Positions 25,071 to 32,964 of a DNA stretch of 64,000 bases are shown here, in pieces (position 1 is the first letter of the stretch; each line of letters begins with the position of its first letter). Origin of the DNA: UBA2336 sp965227265. GTDB lineage: Bacteria; Bacteroidota; Bacteroidia; Cytophagales; Cyclobacteriaceae. A program made the translations under genes and the position numbers. Under the pieces are notes generated by a model. That model saw only the letters and a program-made list of their open reading frames with translations. It was not told the DNA's origin and ran no database searches. The DNA lies in NCBI GenBank assembly GCA_965227265.1, contig OZ245738.1, positions 496,001 to 560,000 on the forward strand, written 5' to 3'.

Positions 25071-26663
25071 TTATTCGATCTCCCGTTTTCGGGCCTGTTT
25101 TTTTTGCGGAGATGTTTTTTCGGGAACAGGCACTTTAACCGGTGGAACTTCCGGATATGAATTCTTTTTTACAACATCATTTTTTACAGGTCGTTCATCA
25201 GCACGCCATGCGAAATCTTCGAGTTGCTTGTTTTCCGCTTCAATTTCGTGTGGAGGTATGAAGTTTCCGTCAGGCTGTTTAATGAAACTGATGTTACTCA
25301 CTTTTCCTTCCTGAAACCGGATGATGATGTTACTACACAACACATTGTTCATACCCGTTAGCAAGCCGGTTTTTTCATCCAGCGCAAAGTAAATGCTCTC
25401 ACCATTCCCATTCACAAACACTTTATTAAGCTTTCCTTTTCTGAAATCAGCAACCATTTTACGGCCTTTGATCTGGTTAAAGTTTTTTGAAGTATCCTGT
25501 GAGATGACAAAGGAATTTACATCCATGAATATTTTACTGATAGTATTCTTTTCAATGAGCATGCTGATCGAATCTGCGGTCATTTGATTACCGTCTGTCC
25601 ATAACACAGGATTTTTATAAAAATAAATTGTTGAATCAGCTGAACGGTATTCCAGCGAATCAGCTTTTCCCTGAAGATCGCGTTTAAAGATTTTTACATT
25701 ACGATAGGCTAGCAGACGTTTCTTTTTAGGATTGACATCGTCAATGGAAACAAGCGTATCAGCTGTCATAAAGAGGGTATCACCTTCTTCGGTCACTTTT
25801 GCCACGTAAGCATGATTATAGATCTTAGCAACGTTGTTATTATAGGTATCGGAAGCCTGACTATAGATTGTCATATTTTCTTCCAATGAGGTCATTACAA
25901 CATTGCCTCTGACCTTGGAGATCTTCTTAATGTCGTCAAAGAAAAACTTATCGCCCTCAACCATAAAGTTCTGAGATCGTCCTTTCCCTTTTGATGAATC
26001 AAACGTTCGCGTGATGGTGTTATAAATTCCGGATTGATAATTAAATGTATTGGTATCTTTATCAATCACATCTGTTTCCGTTACGAAATAAATGATCTTG
26101 GACTTGGCATTATACCGCATGCTGTCTGCCTTCATGGTATAATCCGGATTAGTAACTTTTACTTCCCGCTTAAAGGATGCAAAGTTTGTGGTTGCATCAT
26201 AGTAGCCCTTACGACTTACCAACGTGTTAATACTGTCAACCAATTTTCCACCATTGTAATACCGGGCCTCGTTGATTATTCTATCGTAGTCGAGAAAATC
26301 GGTATAGAGCTTTGCCTGAGCCAGCTTCGTAAACACAACATTATTGCGAAGCTTTGCCTTTTTTGTATTTCCGTCATATTCAAGATGGCGGGCTGTGATT
26401 GTAATTGAATCGCCCTCGACAATACGAACATTACCAAAAGCTTCAACCATATTTTTGGTACGGTAAAACCAGGCGGAATCGCAATAGATTGTAGTTGTAT
26501 TTTGAACGAATACTACGTTGTCGATAACACGCTCAATACGTTCCCCATTTTTAACGCCCCCGATGAGTCTTCCGGCTCCTTTTTGAAGCTGAACCATCTT
26601 CTGCGCCATCACAGGTGCCGAAATAAGGGTAAAAAAAAGAATTACAAGAGCGGGAATACGCAT
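25071..26663 (-). CDS. OstA/LptA-like protein (LPS transport-type beta-jellyroll)
   Basis: 530 residues with a signal peptide ending PVMAQ. The mature region repeats short strands of the OstA/LptA/LptD-N type: IYCDSAWFYRTKNMVEAFGN, VRIVEGDSITITARHLEYDG, AKLYTDFLDYD, YTMKADSMRYNAK, LFMTADTLVSID, and DSLEYRSADSTIYFYKNP. The family bridges lipopolysaccharide across the periplasm; Bacteroidota have long OstA-like versions of unclear exact role. The C-terminus is basic and proline-rich (EVPPVKVPVPEKTSPQKK). It is divergent from tilS across a 37-base gap that contains opposed -7 boxes. Confidence 0.83.
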   Translation of the reverse strand: MRIPALVILFFTLISAPVMAQKMVQLQKGAGRLIGGVKNGERIERVIDNVVFVQNTTTIYCDSAWFYRTKNMVEAFGNVRIVEGDSITITARHLEYDGNTKKAKLRNNVVFTKLAQAKLYTDFLDYDRIINEARYYNGGKLVDSINTLVSRKGYYDATTNFASFKREVKVTNPDYTMKADSMRYNAKSKIIYFVTETDVIDKDTNTFNYQSGIYNTITRTFDSSKGKGRSQNFMVEGDKFFFDDIKKISKVRGNVVMTSLEENMTIYSQASDTYNNNVAKIYNHAYVAKVTEEGDTLFMTADTLVSIDDVNPKKKRLLAYRNVKIFKRDLQGKADSLEYRSADSTIYFYKNPVLWTDGNQMTADSISMLIEKNTISKIFMDVNSFVISQDTSKNFNQIKGRKMVADFRKGKLNKVFVNGNGESIYFALDEKTGLLTGMNNVLCSNIIIRFQEGKVSNISFIKQPDGNFIPPHEIEAENKQLEDFAWRADERPVKNDVVKKNSYPEVPPVKVPVPEKTSPQKKQARKREIE

Positions 26664-26670
26664 AAAGCGT

Positions 26671-26678
26671 CAAAATTA
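26671..26678 (-). promoter_or_regulatory. -7 promoter box (TAATTTTG) for the OstA-like gene
   Basis: Full TAnnTTTG match on the minus strand, 7 bases before the ATG at 26663. It lies only 10 bases from the opposed tilS box, so polymerase bound at one promoter would cover the other. Confidence 0.5.
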
Positions 26679-26688
26679 ACTAAAAACT

Positions 26689-26696
26689 TATCTTTG
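26689..26696 (+). promoter_or_regulatory. -7 promoter box (TATCTTTG) for tilS
   Basis: Full TAnnTTTG match on the plus strand, followed by C, with only 4 bases before the tilS ATG at 26701. The predicted transcript would have no or almost no leader. No -33 TTTG at the usual distance. Confidence 0.5.
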
Positions 26697-26700
26697 CTGC

Positions 26701-28026
26701 ATGCTTGAGCAATTTCTGAACCATATTGACCAGCACACGCTCGCAAAGCCTACTAACCGTATTTTGCTGGCTGTTAGTGGAGGCCTTGACTCGATGGTGT
26801 TGCTACATCTTTTTAAAAAGGCAAACTATGCCGTTGGCGTAGCACATTGCAATTTTCAATTACGCGGAGCGGAAGCCGATGAAGATGAACGATTCGTTGC
26901 CGATGCCTGTCAGTCGTTGTCGGTTCCTTTTTTCAGCAAAAGGTTTAGTACGAACGAATATGCAAAAGAAAACAGACTGTCTATTCAAGTTGCTGCACGT
27001 GAATTGCGTTACGCCTGGTTCCAGGAATTGATGGAGGATAAACAGTATGATTATTTAGCGACAGCCCATCATGTTAACGATTCGCTCGAAACGGTTTTGT
27101 TAAAATGGATCCATGGCTCTTCGCTTGAAAGCTTTGCGGGAATTCCGGTAAAGAATAAAAAGACAATCCGCCCGATGCTTTTTGCTACGCGTAGTCAGCT
27201 TGCAGATTTTGCGTCCGAGCAAGGCATCATGTGGCGAAGTGATTCAAGCAATGACTCCGATGACTATCAGCGGAATTTTATTCGCCATCAGGTTATTCCT
27301 AAGCTAAAGGAAATTAATCCTTCATTGGAATCAACCTTCCGTCATGGGCTAAAGAAAATTAATGGTGAGCTAGAATTTTTAAAGAATCAGCTTGAGCAAT
27401 GGAAGAAAGATCATGTTCACGAAAAATCAGGACAGATACTAATTGATAAAGGAGCATTGTTAAATACCAGCTTTTCAGACTCTTTACTTTGGCGCGTAGT
27501 GCGTGAGTACGGATTTAACATCGACCAATGTCACGACATGATGGAGGCAATGAAAAGCCAATCCGGGAAAAGATTTATTGGCACTTCGCATCTATTAACG
27601 CTGGATCGTGAGCATATCATCATCTCACCGTATGATGATGCCTATGAAGCTGTAACCATTCGTGAAAAAAATGAAAGTGTTGTGCGCGGTGCATGGGAAA
27701 TAACGCTTTCGCGATCAAAAGAAAAAGAGATTTCAACCAATCCAATTATTGCTTCATTAGATGCTGATAAGATTAAATTTCCCATTACGTGGCGTTATTG
27801 GCAGGCGGGTGATTCCTTTTATCCGCTTGGTATGGAGAATCGAAAAAAGCTAAGTGATTTCCTGATCGACCGAAAAATTCCATTGGCTGATAAGAACGGG
27901 ATTAGTGTATTGGAATCAGAAGGGGAAATTATCTGGGTGGTGGGGCATAGAATCGACAATCGATACAAGATTACTCCTGAAACCAAGTCTGTAATACAAT
28001 TTTCCGTCCAACCATATTTCGGCTAA
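26701..28026 (+). CDS. tilS: tRNA(Ile)-lysidine synthetase
   Basis: 441 residues, the usual length. The PP-loop ATP motif SGGLDSM lies near residues 28-34, followed by HCNFQLRGAEADEDERFV and TAHHVNDSLETVLLKWIHG, both typical of TilS. A linker and a C-terminal TilS domain follow (PITWRYWQAGDSFYPLGM, KKLSDFLIDRKIPL). The enzyme changes the wobble C of the CAU-anticodon tRNA-Ile to lysidine so that it reads AUA; it is essential in most bacteria. A -7 box ends 4 bases before the ATG. The mdh gene follows after 70 bases. Confidence 0.96.
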   Translation: MLEQFLNHIDQHTLAKPTNRILLAVSGGLDSMVLLHLFKKANYAVGVAHCNFQLRGAEADEDERFVADACQSLSVPFFSKRFSTNEYAKENRLSIQVAARELRYAWFQELMEDKQYDYLATAHHVNDSLETVLLKWIHGSSLESFAGIPVKNKKTIRPMLFATRSQLADFASEQGIMWRSDSSNDSDDYQRNFIRHQVIPKLKEINPSLESTFRHGLKKINGELEFLKNQLEQWKKDHVHEKSGQILIDKGALLNTSFSDSLLWRVVREYGFNIDQCHDMMEAMKSQSGKRFIGTSHLLTLDREHIIISPYDDAYEAVTIREKNESVVRGAWEITLSRSKEKEISTNPIIASLDADKIKFPITWRYWQAGDSFYPLGMENRKKLSDFLIDRKIPLADKNGISVLESEGEIIWVVGHRIDNRYKITPETKSVIQFSVQPYFG

Positions 28027-28096
28027 ATCCTTTTTGTTTGGATGTGGCCTTTATAACTTGCCGCTCTGTTTGAATTAAATCTTAAAAATTAAGTAT

Positions 28097-29026
28097 ATGA
28101 AAATTACCGTAGTTGGTGCAGGCAACGTGGGCGCAACCTGTGCCGATGTGCTCGCGTACCGCGAAGTGGCTAATGAAATCGTTCTGTTAGATATCCGTGA
28201 AGGATTTTCTGAAGGCAAAGCCCTCGACATTTGGCAAAAAGCACCAATCGATCTGTACGATTCCCGAACAGTCGGCTCTACAAACGATTATGCTAAAACT
28301 GCCAACTCGGATGTTGTGGTGATTACTTCTGGTCTGCCACGTAAGCCAGGCATGAGCCGTGACGATTTAATTTCGACTAATGCCGGTATTGTAAAGTCGG
28401 TAACCGAAAGTGTTGTTAAGCATTCGCCTAACGCGATCATCATTGTAGTGTCCAATCCATTGGATGTAATGACGTATCAGGCACACATTACATCAAAATT
28501 TCCCCGCACAAGACTTATGGGTATGGCGGGCATCCTCGATACAGCGCGTTACCGTGCGTTCTTGGCAGAAGCATTAAACATTTCCCCTAAAGATATTCAG
28601 GCAATGTTGCTTGGTGGTCATGGCGATACAATGGTTCCGCTTCCGCGCTATACAACAGTTGCGGGGATCCCGGTAACGGAATTAATTGATAAAGATAAGT
28701 TGAATGCAATACTTGAACGTACGAAAGTTGGCGGAGGTGAACTGGTGAAGTTGATGGGAACTTCAGCTTGGTATGCACCAGGTTCCGCTGCCGCACAGAT
28801 GGTTGAAGCTATTGTAAAGGATCAACGCAGAGTATTCCCGGTTTGTATGAAGCTTGAGGGCGAGTATGGCATTAAAGATTGCTACCTTGGAGTTCCGGTT
28901 GTGTTAGGTAAGAATGGTGTTGAGCGAGTAATCGAACTTCAATTGAATGCAGAAGAAAAAGCACTAATGGAAGCAAGCCGCAAGGCCGTGCGTGAGGTAA
29001 TGGATGTGCTGGATAAATTGGGCTAG
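28097..29026 (+). CDS. mdh: Malate dehydrogenase (LDH-like type)
   Basis: 309 residues. The NAD-binding Rossmann motif GAGNVGA is at 7-13 and an acidic residue (LLDIREG) ends the second strand, so it prefers NAD. The substrate loop TSGLPRKPGMSRDDL has the Arg residues of malate enzymes, and GGHGDTMVPL holds the catalytic His. It interconverts malate and oxaloacetate in the TCA cycle. This is the type of MDH that resembles lactate dehydrogenases, common in Bacteroidota. It stands alone with a 70-base upstream gap where no full -7 consensus was found, and its 3' side is an inverted repeat shared with the convergent methyltransferase gene. Confidence 0.96.
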   Translation: MKITVVGAGNVGATCADVLAYREVANEIVLLDIREGFSEGKALDIWQKAPIDLYDSRTVGSTNDYAKTANSDVVVITSGLPRKPGMSRDDLISTNAGIVKSVTESVVKHSPNAIIIVVSNPLDVMTYQAHITSKFPRTRLMGMAGILDTARYRAFLAEALNISPKDIQAMLLGGHGDTMVPLPRYTTVAGIPVTELIDKDKLNAILERTKVGGGELVKLMGTSAWYAPGSAAAQMVEAIVKDQRRVFPVCMKLEGEYGIKDCYLGVPVVLGKNGVERVIELQLNAEEKALMEASRKAVREVMDVLDKLG

Positions 29027-29035
29027 TCGTTATTA

Positions 29036-29081
29036 GTTATCAGTTAATAGTTGTCGGGAACCAATAAAATTAACTGATAAC
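29036..29081. repeat. Inverted repeat between mdh and the methyltransferase gene
   Basis: An exact 13-bp inverted repeat: GTTATCAGTTAAT at 29036-29048 and ATTAACTGATAAC at 29069-29081, with a 20-base loop. The right arm covers the stop codon and last codons of the methyltransferase gene. It lacks a strong T-run but could end transcription from both sides. The left arm stands among short repeated words (TTAGTTATCAGTTAATAG), a style of intergenic repeat seen in this phylum. Confidence 0.7.
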
Positions 29082-29846
29082 TTTGTCTCCTCTATAGATA
29101 ACCTCATTCCGAACCAACCCGAATTTTTTAACCATAGCTTCCGATAGTGTAAACACAAATTTATTTTCAGCCGGAGTTAATCCGCTTTGTGCAATTCGTT
29201 TTGAATAATCGTGTCCGTATTTACGAACGTGATCATCCTGGCCAAAAATCTTTTCACGCTCGCGCTTATCAGTAATGGAATGATCTTCAAACGTTACTTC
29301 AGGAATTGGGTTGAAAAAAGGAATCTGCAAGATCGCGAAGCCACCCGGCTTTAATACCCGATGGATTTCGCTCATAGCTTTAATGTCATCCTGAACATGC
29401 TCCAGCACATGATTGCAGAGCACAACATCAAACTTGTTCGCTTCAAACGGAATTTGATGAATATCCATCTTCACTTTTGCTAAAGGCGATTCAATATCGG
29501 CTGTGATATAACTATCACCATGAATTTTTTCGAACCGATTAATGAAGCATCCCTCGGGTGCAATGTGCAATACTGTTTTTTTATTCTTAAAGAAGTCGGT
29601 TTGCTGCTGAAGATAAACCCAGATCAGCCGATGACGTTCCAGTGAAAGACAATTCGGACACAACGCATTCTCCCGTGGATTGATCCGTCCATACGGCAAA
29701 AATTTCCGATAACCCTTATCGCACACCGGGCATTTGACTGTGTTACCAGAATAGAAAAGACCCAGCGTTTTAAGACCTAATCCACTTACGCGCTGGAGAT
29801 ATTTCCTGGGCACGTACCGGATCAAAAAGGCAATAACGTTTTTCAT
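29070..29846 (-). CDS. SAM-dependent methyltransferase with N-terminal zinc-ribbon-like segment
   Basis: 258 residues from the ATG at 29846; a longer frame from 29897 starts in repeat sequence and is not preferred. Residues about 35-75 hold two CxxC pairs (CPVCDKG and LCPNCLSLERH), like a zinc ribbon. The class I methyltransferase domain follows: VLHIAPEG as motif I, an acidic end of strand 2, VVLCNHVLEHVQDD as motif IV, and HRVLKPGGFAILQIPF. The target is unknown; similar proteins are often found with surface-polysaccharide genes. A -7 box (TATCTTTG) ends 7 bases before the ATG. Short repeats lie on both flanks, so it may have moved as a unit; that is speculative. Confidence 0.85.
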   Translation of the reverse strand: MKNVIAFLIRYVPRKYLQRVSGLGLKTLGLFYSGNTVKCPVCDKGYRKFLPYGRINPRENALCPNCLSLERHRLIWVYLQQQTDFFKNKKTVLHIAPEGCFINRFEKIHGDSYITADIESPLAKVKMDIHQIPFEANKFDVVLCNHVLEHVQDDIKAMSEIHRVLKPGGFAILQIPFFNPIPEVTFEDHSITDKREREKIFGQDDHVRKYGHDYSKRIAQSGLTPAENKFVFTLSEAMVKKFGLVRNEVIYRGDKVIS

Positions 29847-29853
29847 GAGTCGG

Positions 29854-29861
29854 CAAAGATA
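29854..29861 (-). promoter_or_regulatory. -7 promoter box (TATCTTTG) for the methyltransferase gene
   Basis: Full TAnnTTTG match on the minus strand, followed by C, ending 7 bases before the ATG at 29846. The repeat at 29864-29912 fills the place where the -33 element would be. Confidence 0.5.
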
Positions 29862-29863
29862 AT

Positions 29864-29912
29864 AGTCCACGGCTAACTGTCCACGGACAACTGTCAACAG
29901 TGGACCGTGTAC
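29864..29912. repeat. Short repeats (GTCCACGG / AACTGTC words) upstream of the methyltransferase gene
   Basis: GTCCACGG occurs at 29865-29872 and again at 29879-29886, and related words (AACTGTC, GGACAACTGTC, and the inverted GTGGACCGTG) fill the stretch. Inverted pairs CCACGG/CCGTGG-like can form a weak hairpin. It lies between two divergent genes, so it could also affect both promoters. Confidence 0.6.
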
Positions 29913-29998
29913 TTTATTTTGGAGCCACTAAAACTATTTATCTTTAACTCCCATCTTTATCTCTGAAAGGTAATAATTGCAGACAAAACGGCTAAACC

Positions 29999-30628
29999 GT
30001 GACCGAAACGCTACTGGATATCGCTATGATGCATTCCGACACCCTGATTACCCGGGCTCAGCAAGGGGATAAGAATGCTCAAGGCAAACTCGTGCAGTTG
30101 TGGTATAAAAGGATCTATAACTTCAGCTATAAGTTCTTTTTAGATCATGACCTGGCGATGGAGGCTTCGCAGAAAACCTTCATCTCCATGTGCCGGAACA
30201 TCGAGGGTTTACAAGACATCGCAAGGTTTAAAAGTTGGATCTACAAAATTGCTGTTAACTATTGTCGCGAAGAAGCCCGGAAAACAAAAAACAGTAAGTC
30301 AATTTCCATGGATAAAGTTTACAATGTGGAGGCTGAAGAATCACCACAATGGGAAAACTCATCCGTACGAAATGATAATCCGGAGAAACAGTATCAGCAG
30401 ACGGAGCTATCAGATATTCTACAGAAGTCGCTGATGGAGCTGAGCGCTGAACAACGTGAAGTCGTGATCATGAAAGAGTTTGAAGGGCTGAAGTTTCGTG
30501 AGATTGCTGAGGTGCTTAACATTTCAGAGAATACCGTGAAGTCAAGAATGTATTATGGACTAGACGGGTTGAAGAAGATTTTAGAGAGAAAGAATATTAC
30601 CAAGGAAACAATAAGTTATGAGCTATAA
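29999..30628 (+). CDS. ECF-type RNA polymerase sigma factor
   Basis: 209 residues from a GTG start; the ATG codons at 30026 and 30029 are possible alternatives that would still keep region 2. Region 2 is LVQLWYKRIYNFSYKFF...AMEASQKTFISMCRNI...RFKSWIYKIAVNYCREEARK (shown in pieces), and region 4 is LSAEQREVVIMKEFEG with the helix-turn-helix KFREIAEVLNISENTVKSRM. It would direct RNA polymerase to a small regulon. The last 11 bases overlap the next gene, which encodes a membrane protein with the layout of an anti-sigma factor. No autoregulated promoter could be identified. Confidence 0.92.
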   Translation: MTETLLDIAMMHSDTLITRAQQGDKNAQGKLVQLWYKRIYNFSYKFFLDHDLAMEASQKTFISMCRNIEGLQDIARFKSWIYKIAVNYCREEARKTKNSKSISMDKVYNVEAEESPQWENSSVRNDNPEKQYQQTELSDILQKSLMELSAEQREVVIMKEFEGLKFREIAEVLNISENTVKSRMYYGLDGLKKILERKNITKETISYEL

Positions 30629-31466
30629 ACCAGATGAGGCAGCCTTGATGGCATATCTGTACGGAGAGCTGCAGGGAGAAGAGAAGAAGAGTGTTGAAAA
30701 GTACCTCTCGGAAAATCCGGAGACTAGGAAAACTCTTCAGGAGATGATGGATGTGCGAAAGATCTTATCTGTTGTTGAAGATAAGGAAGTAATTGCTCCG
30801 CCTATTGTATTGGAAGATTCAAAGCAACGGTATTTCTGGAATACACCTTATTTGAAAACGGTGATCAGCATAGCAGCTTCATTGCTGCTGTTGCTGGTAG
30901 CGGGTAAAATTCTTGATCTGAGGGTTAGCTATGAAAACAATACTGCACAAATCGGCTTTGGTGAACCCGTCACAAAAACAGTTGATCCTATTCAGCCAGG
31001 CTTAACGGCTCAACAAGTACAAGATATGATCAATAATTCTGTGAAGCAGAATAATCAGATTGTTCAGGCAAGCTGGAGTGAATCGCAAAAGAAGATTGAT
31101 GCCTCGATTCGTAATAATATGGCTATGAATTCTGATAAGTTTAAAGATTTGGTAAAAGAAGCTTCCAAAGCATCCGAAACACAAATCAGCAGCTATGTAG
31201 CGAGTCTTAAAAATGAGAACCAGCAATTGGTGAAGGATTATTTTAAGCTCACCACGGGTGAACAGCAAAAGTATATTGAAAGCTTGCTGGTGGATTTTGC
31301 TAAATACATGAATCAGCAACGCAACAGCGACCTGGAAGCAATACAGATGCGCATGGTGAATATGGAGCAGAACACTACGCTCCTGAAAGAAGAAACAGAA
31401 CAAATACTGGCCAGTATTATCTCAAATAGTACTACACCGGTAAATGCAGGAACTAAAAGTTATTAA
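30618..31466 (+). CDS. Membrane protein, probable anti-sigma factor with periplasmic coiled coil
   Basis: 282 residues. The cytoplasmic N-terminus (about 1-70) looks like an anti-sigma domain (ALMAYLYGELQGEEKKSVEKYL...) but has no HxxxCxxC zinc motif. One membrane helix spans about residues 79-97 (TVISIAASLLLLLVAGKIL). The ~180-residue outer part is almost all helix, rich in Gln, Asn, Glu and Lys, with heptad spacing, and ends in polar residues. Its 11-base overlap with the sigma gene suggests balanced production. The layout suggests it holds the sigma factor at the membrane and senses a periplasmic signal; that is inference. The next gene starts 12 bases later. Confidence 0.78.
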   Translation: MSYKPDEAALMAYLYGELQGEEKKSVEKYLSENPETRKTLQEMMDVRKILSVVEDKEVIAPPIVLEDSKQRYFWNTPYLKTVISIAASLLLLLVAGKILDLRVSYENNTAQIGFGEPVTKTVDPIQPGLTAQQVQDMINNSVKQNNQIVQASWSESQKKIDASIRNNMAMNSDKFKDLVKEASKASETQISSYVASLKNENQQLVKDYFKLTTGEQQKYIESLLVDFAKYMNQQRNSDLEAIQMRMVNMEQNTTLLKEETEQILASIISNSTTPVNAGTKSY

Positions 31467-31478
31467 CAGGTAAAAGGT

Positions 31479-32858
31479 ATGAAACGAGTAAGTAATTTTT
31501 TGATTGGAGGATTGATTTTGATAAGCACCTCTTTAGTGGCACAGAAATCTGCGGACGACCGCATGAAGCGCGATATCGCAGTAATGGAGACTGCACTTTC
31601 AGAAATGATTAAGCAGGAATTTGACCAGCGCAATTTCTTCTTCATGGAAGTAAAAGGAAATTATGTTCCGGGCTATGGTGTAACCTTTACGGTGCCTACG
31701 AGTATGTTTAACAGTGTTTGGAGTACAGGTAGTGATATGGTAATCGTAGACGGTAATATAAATGGAGCTGGGTTTTCCTATAGTGTAGGAGGTGGAGATG
31801 ATATGATCGATGAGGACGAGTTGTCAGTAACGCAACACGAAGCTGAAGAGGCAAAGCAAGCCATGAAAAACAGCAAAAATAAGAATGCTCAAAAGGAGCG
31901 TGATAAATCAGAGCGGGAGGCTCAGGTATCCCGGAATAAGGCAGAGCAAGAATTGCAGGAAGCGCGGGCGAATGATCGTGAAGCTCATTTGAAAGAACGG
32001 GTGGCGTATGGCGTTCAGTCAGACGCGGGTATAGCTACTATTGCACCGAGGTATCGCAAACGTTATAATAGCGACAGTCTTAATGCAGTGAACAATGCTA
32101 AAATTATTAATGCTGCTAAAACATTTATTGCAGATTATGGTGATATGCTTAGCCAGCTTGCACCGAATGAAAGAATTATTGTAACAAATAAGACAACCGG
32201 TGAAAATAACTACTGGTTTAATGGTCAAAAGGCAAAACGTTCATTGTTAAGTGTGGAGGCTTCTAAAAGTGACCTTACGCAATTCAGACAAGGAAGTATT
32301 AACCGTGATCAGTTACTCACGAAAATGAAAGTAGTGAATTCAGTGTCATCTGAAAAAACGGAACCGGATATGGAGCTTCTGGTTAGCATTTTCAACCGAT
32401 TATACCGTGAGGATCTTTCCACTACATATTATGTGCAAGGCGGATCATACTACGAACGATTAACTGACTTTGGCGCTATTCTTCATATGCAGGTTGTATC
32501 CAGTACCAGCAATGGAGATTATTATACTCCGGCAAAAGATGTACGACTTGTTATGCCGACACTAGGTCTTACTAATCTTACGCAGGAAGAGCGCGATAAA
32601 AAAGTGAAAGAGCTTTATCCAGTGTTCGAAAGTGAACTAAAAGAGAATGTTTTGGATTACGGCCGAACTTTAAAGAGCTTGAAAGATACTGAACAGCTTA
32701 TCGTTGACGTTACGGTAACGAAATGTAAGGGTTGTGGGATTCCGGCTACGCTGGAAGTAGCTGTGAAAGCTTCGGTGTTGAAGGATTATAGCTCGGGGAA
32801 GCTTGACAAGAATGCAGCATTGTCAAAAATCGAAGTGAAAAAAGGAGCCGCTCAGTAA
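31479..32858 (+). CDS. Secreted protein of unknown function, coiled-coil rich, third gene of the sigma operon
   Basis: 459 residues with a signal peptide ending LVAQ. Residues about 25-120 are a mixed domain with aromatic strands (RNFFFMEVKGNYVPGYGVTF) and a glycine patch. Residues about 125-180 are a strongly charged helix (EEAKQAMKNSKNKNAQKERD...). The rest is alpha/beta and includes two cysteines in TKCKGCGIPATLE near the C-terminus. I recognise no known family. Its place 12 bases after the anti-sigma candidate suggests it is either the module's output or the periplasmic partner of the anti-sigma coiled coil. Confidence 0.75.
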   Translation: MKRVSNFLIGGLILISTSLVAQKSADDRMKRDIAVMETALSEMIKQEFDQRNFFFMEVKGNYVPGYGVTFTVPTSMFNSVWSTGSDMVIVDGNINGAGFSYSVGGGDDMIDEDELSVTQHEAEEAKQAMKNSKNKNAQKERDKSEREAQVSRNKAEQELQEARANDREAHLKERVAYGVQSDAGIATIAPRYRKRYNSDSLNAVNNAKIINAAKTFIADYGDMLSQLAPNERIIVTNKTTGENNYWFNGQKAKRSLLSVEASKSDLTQFRQGSINRDQLLTKMKVVNSVSSEKTEPDMELLVSIFNRLYREDLSTTYYVQGGSYYERLTDFGAILHMQVVSSTSNGDYYTPAKDVRLVMPTLGLTNLTQEERDKKVKELYPVFESELKENVLDYGRTLKSLKDTEQLIVDVTVTKCKGCGIPATLEVAVKASVLKDYSSGKLDKNAALSKIEVKKGAAQ

Positions 32859-32889
32859 AAACGGGTGACTTTTTGAACGATACTGAATT

Positions 32890-32924
32890 ACACGGATGGT
32901 AAGCCCATCAAGGCGCATCCGTGT
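32890..32924 (+). terminator. Hairpin after the sigma operon (possible terminator)
   Basis: An exact 9-bp stem, ACACGGATG at 32890-32898 with CATCCGTGT at 32916-32924, closes a 17-base loop. The trailing sequence is only ACTTTT, so intrinsic termination may be weak. The end of the stem touches the -7 box of the next operon. Confidence 0.55.
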
Positions 32925-32931
32925 ACTTTTG
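32924..32931 (+). promoter_or_regulatory. -7 promoter box (TACTTTTG) for the efflux operon
   Basis: Full TAnnTTTG match starting at the last base of the preceding hairpin; the adaptor gene begins 33 bases after the box. No clear TTTG lies 19 bases upstream because that space is the hairpin loop. Confidence 0.45.
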
Positions 32932-32964
32932 TATTAGAAGTTTAGCGATATCTTAAATACCTAC

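Noticed and set aside
26034..26408. 124-codon open frame antisense to the OstA-like gene
   Set aside because: Fully inside a well-supported gene and without protein-like composition (Ile/Cys-rich shadow).
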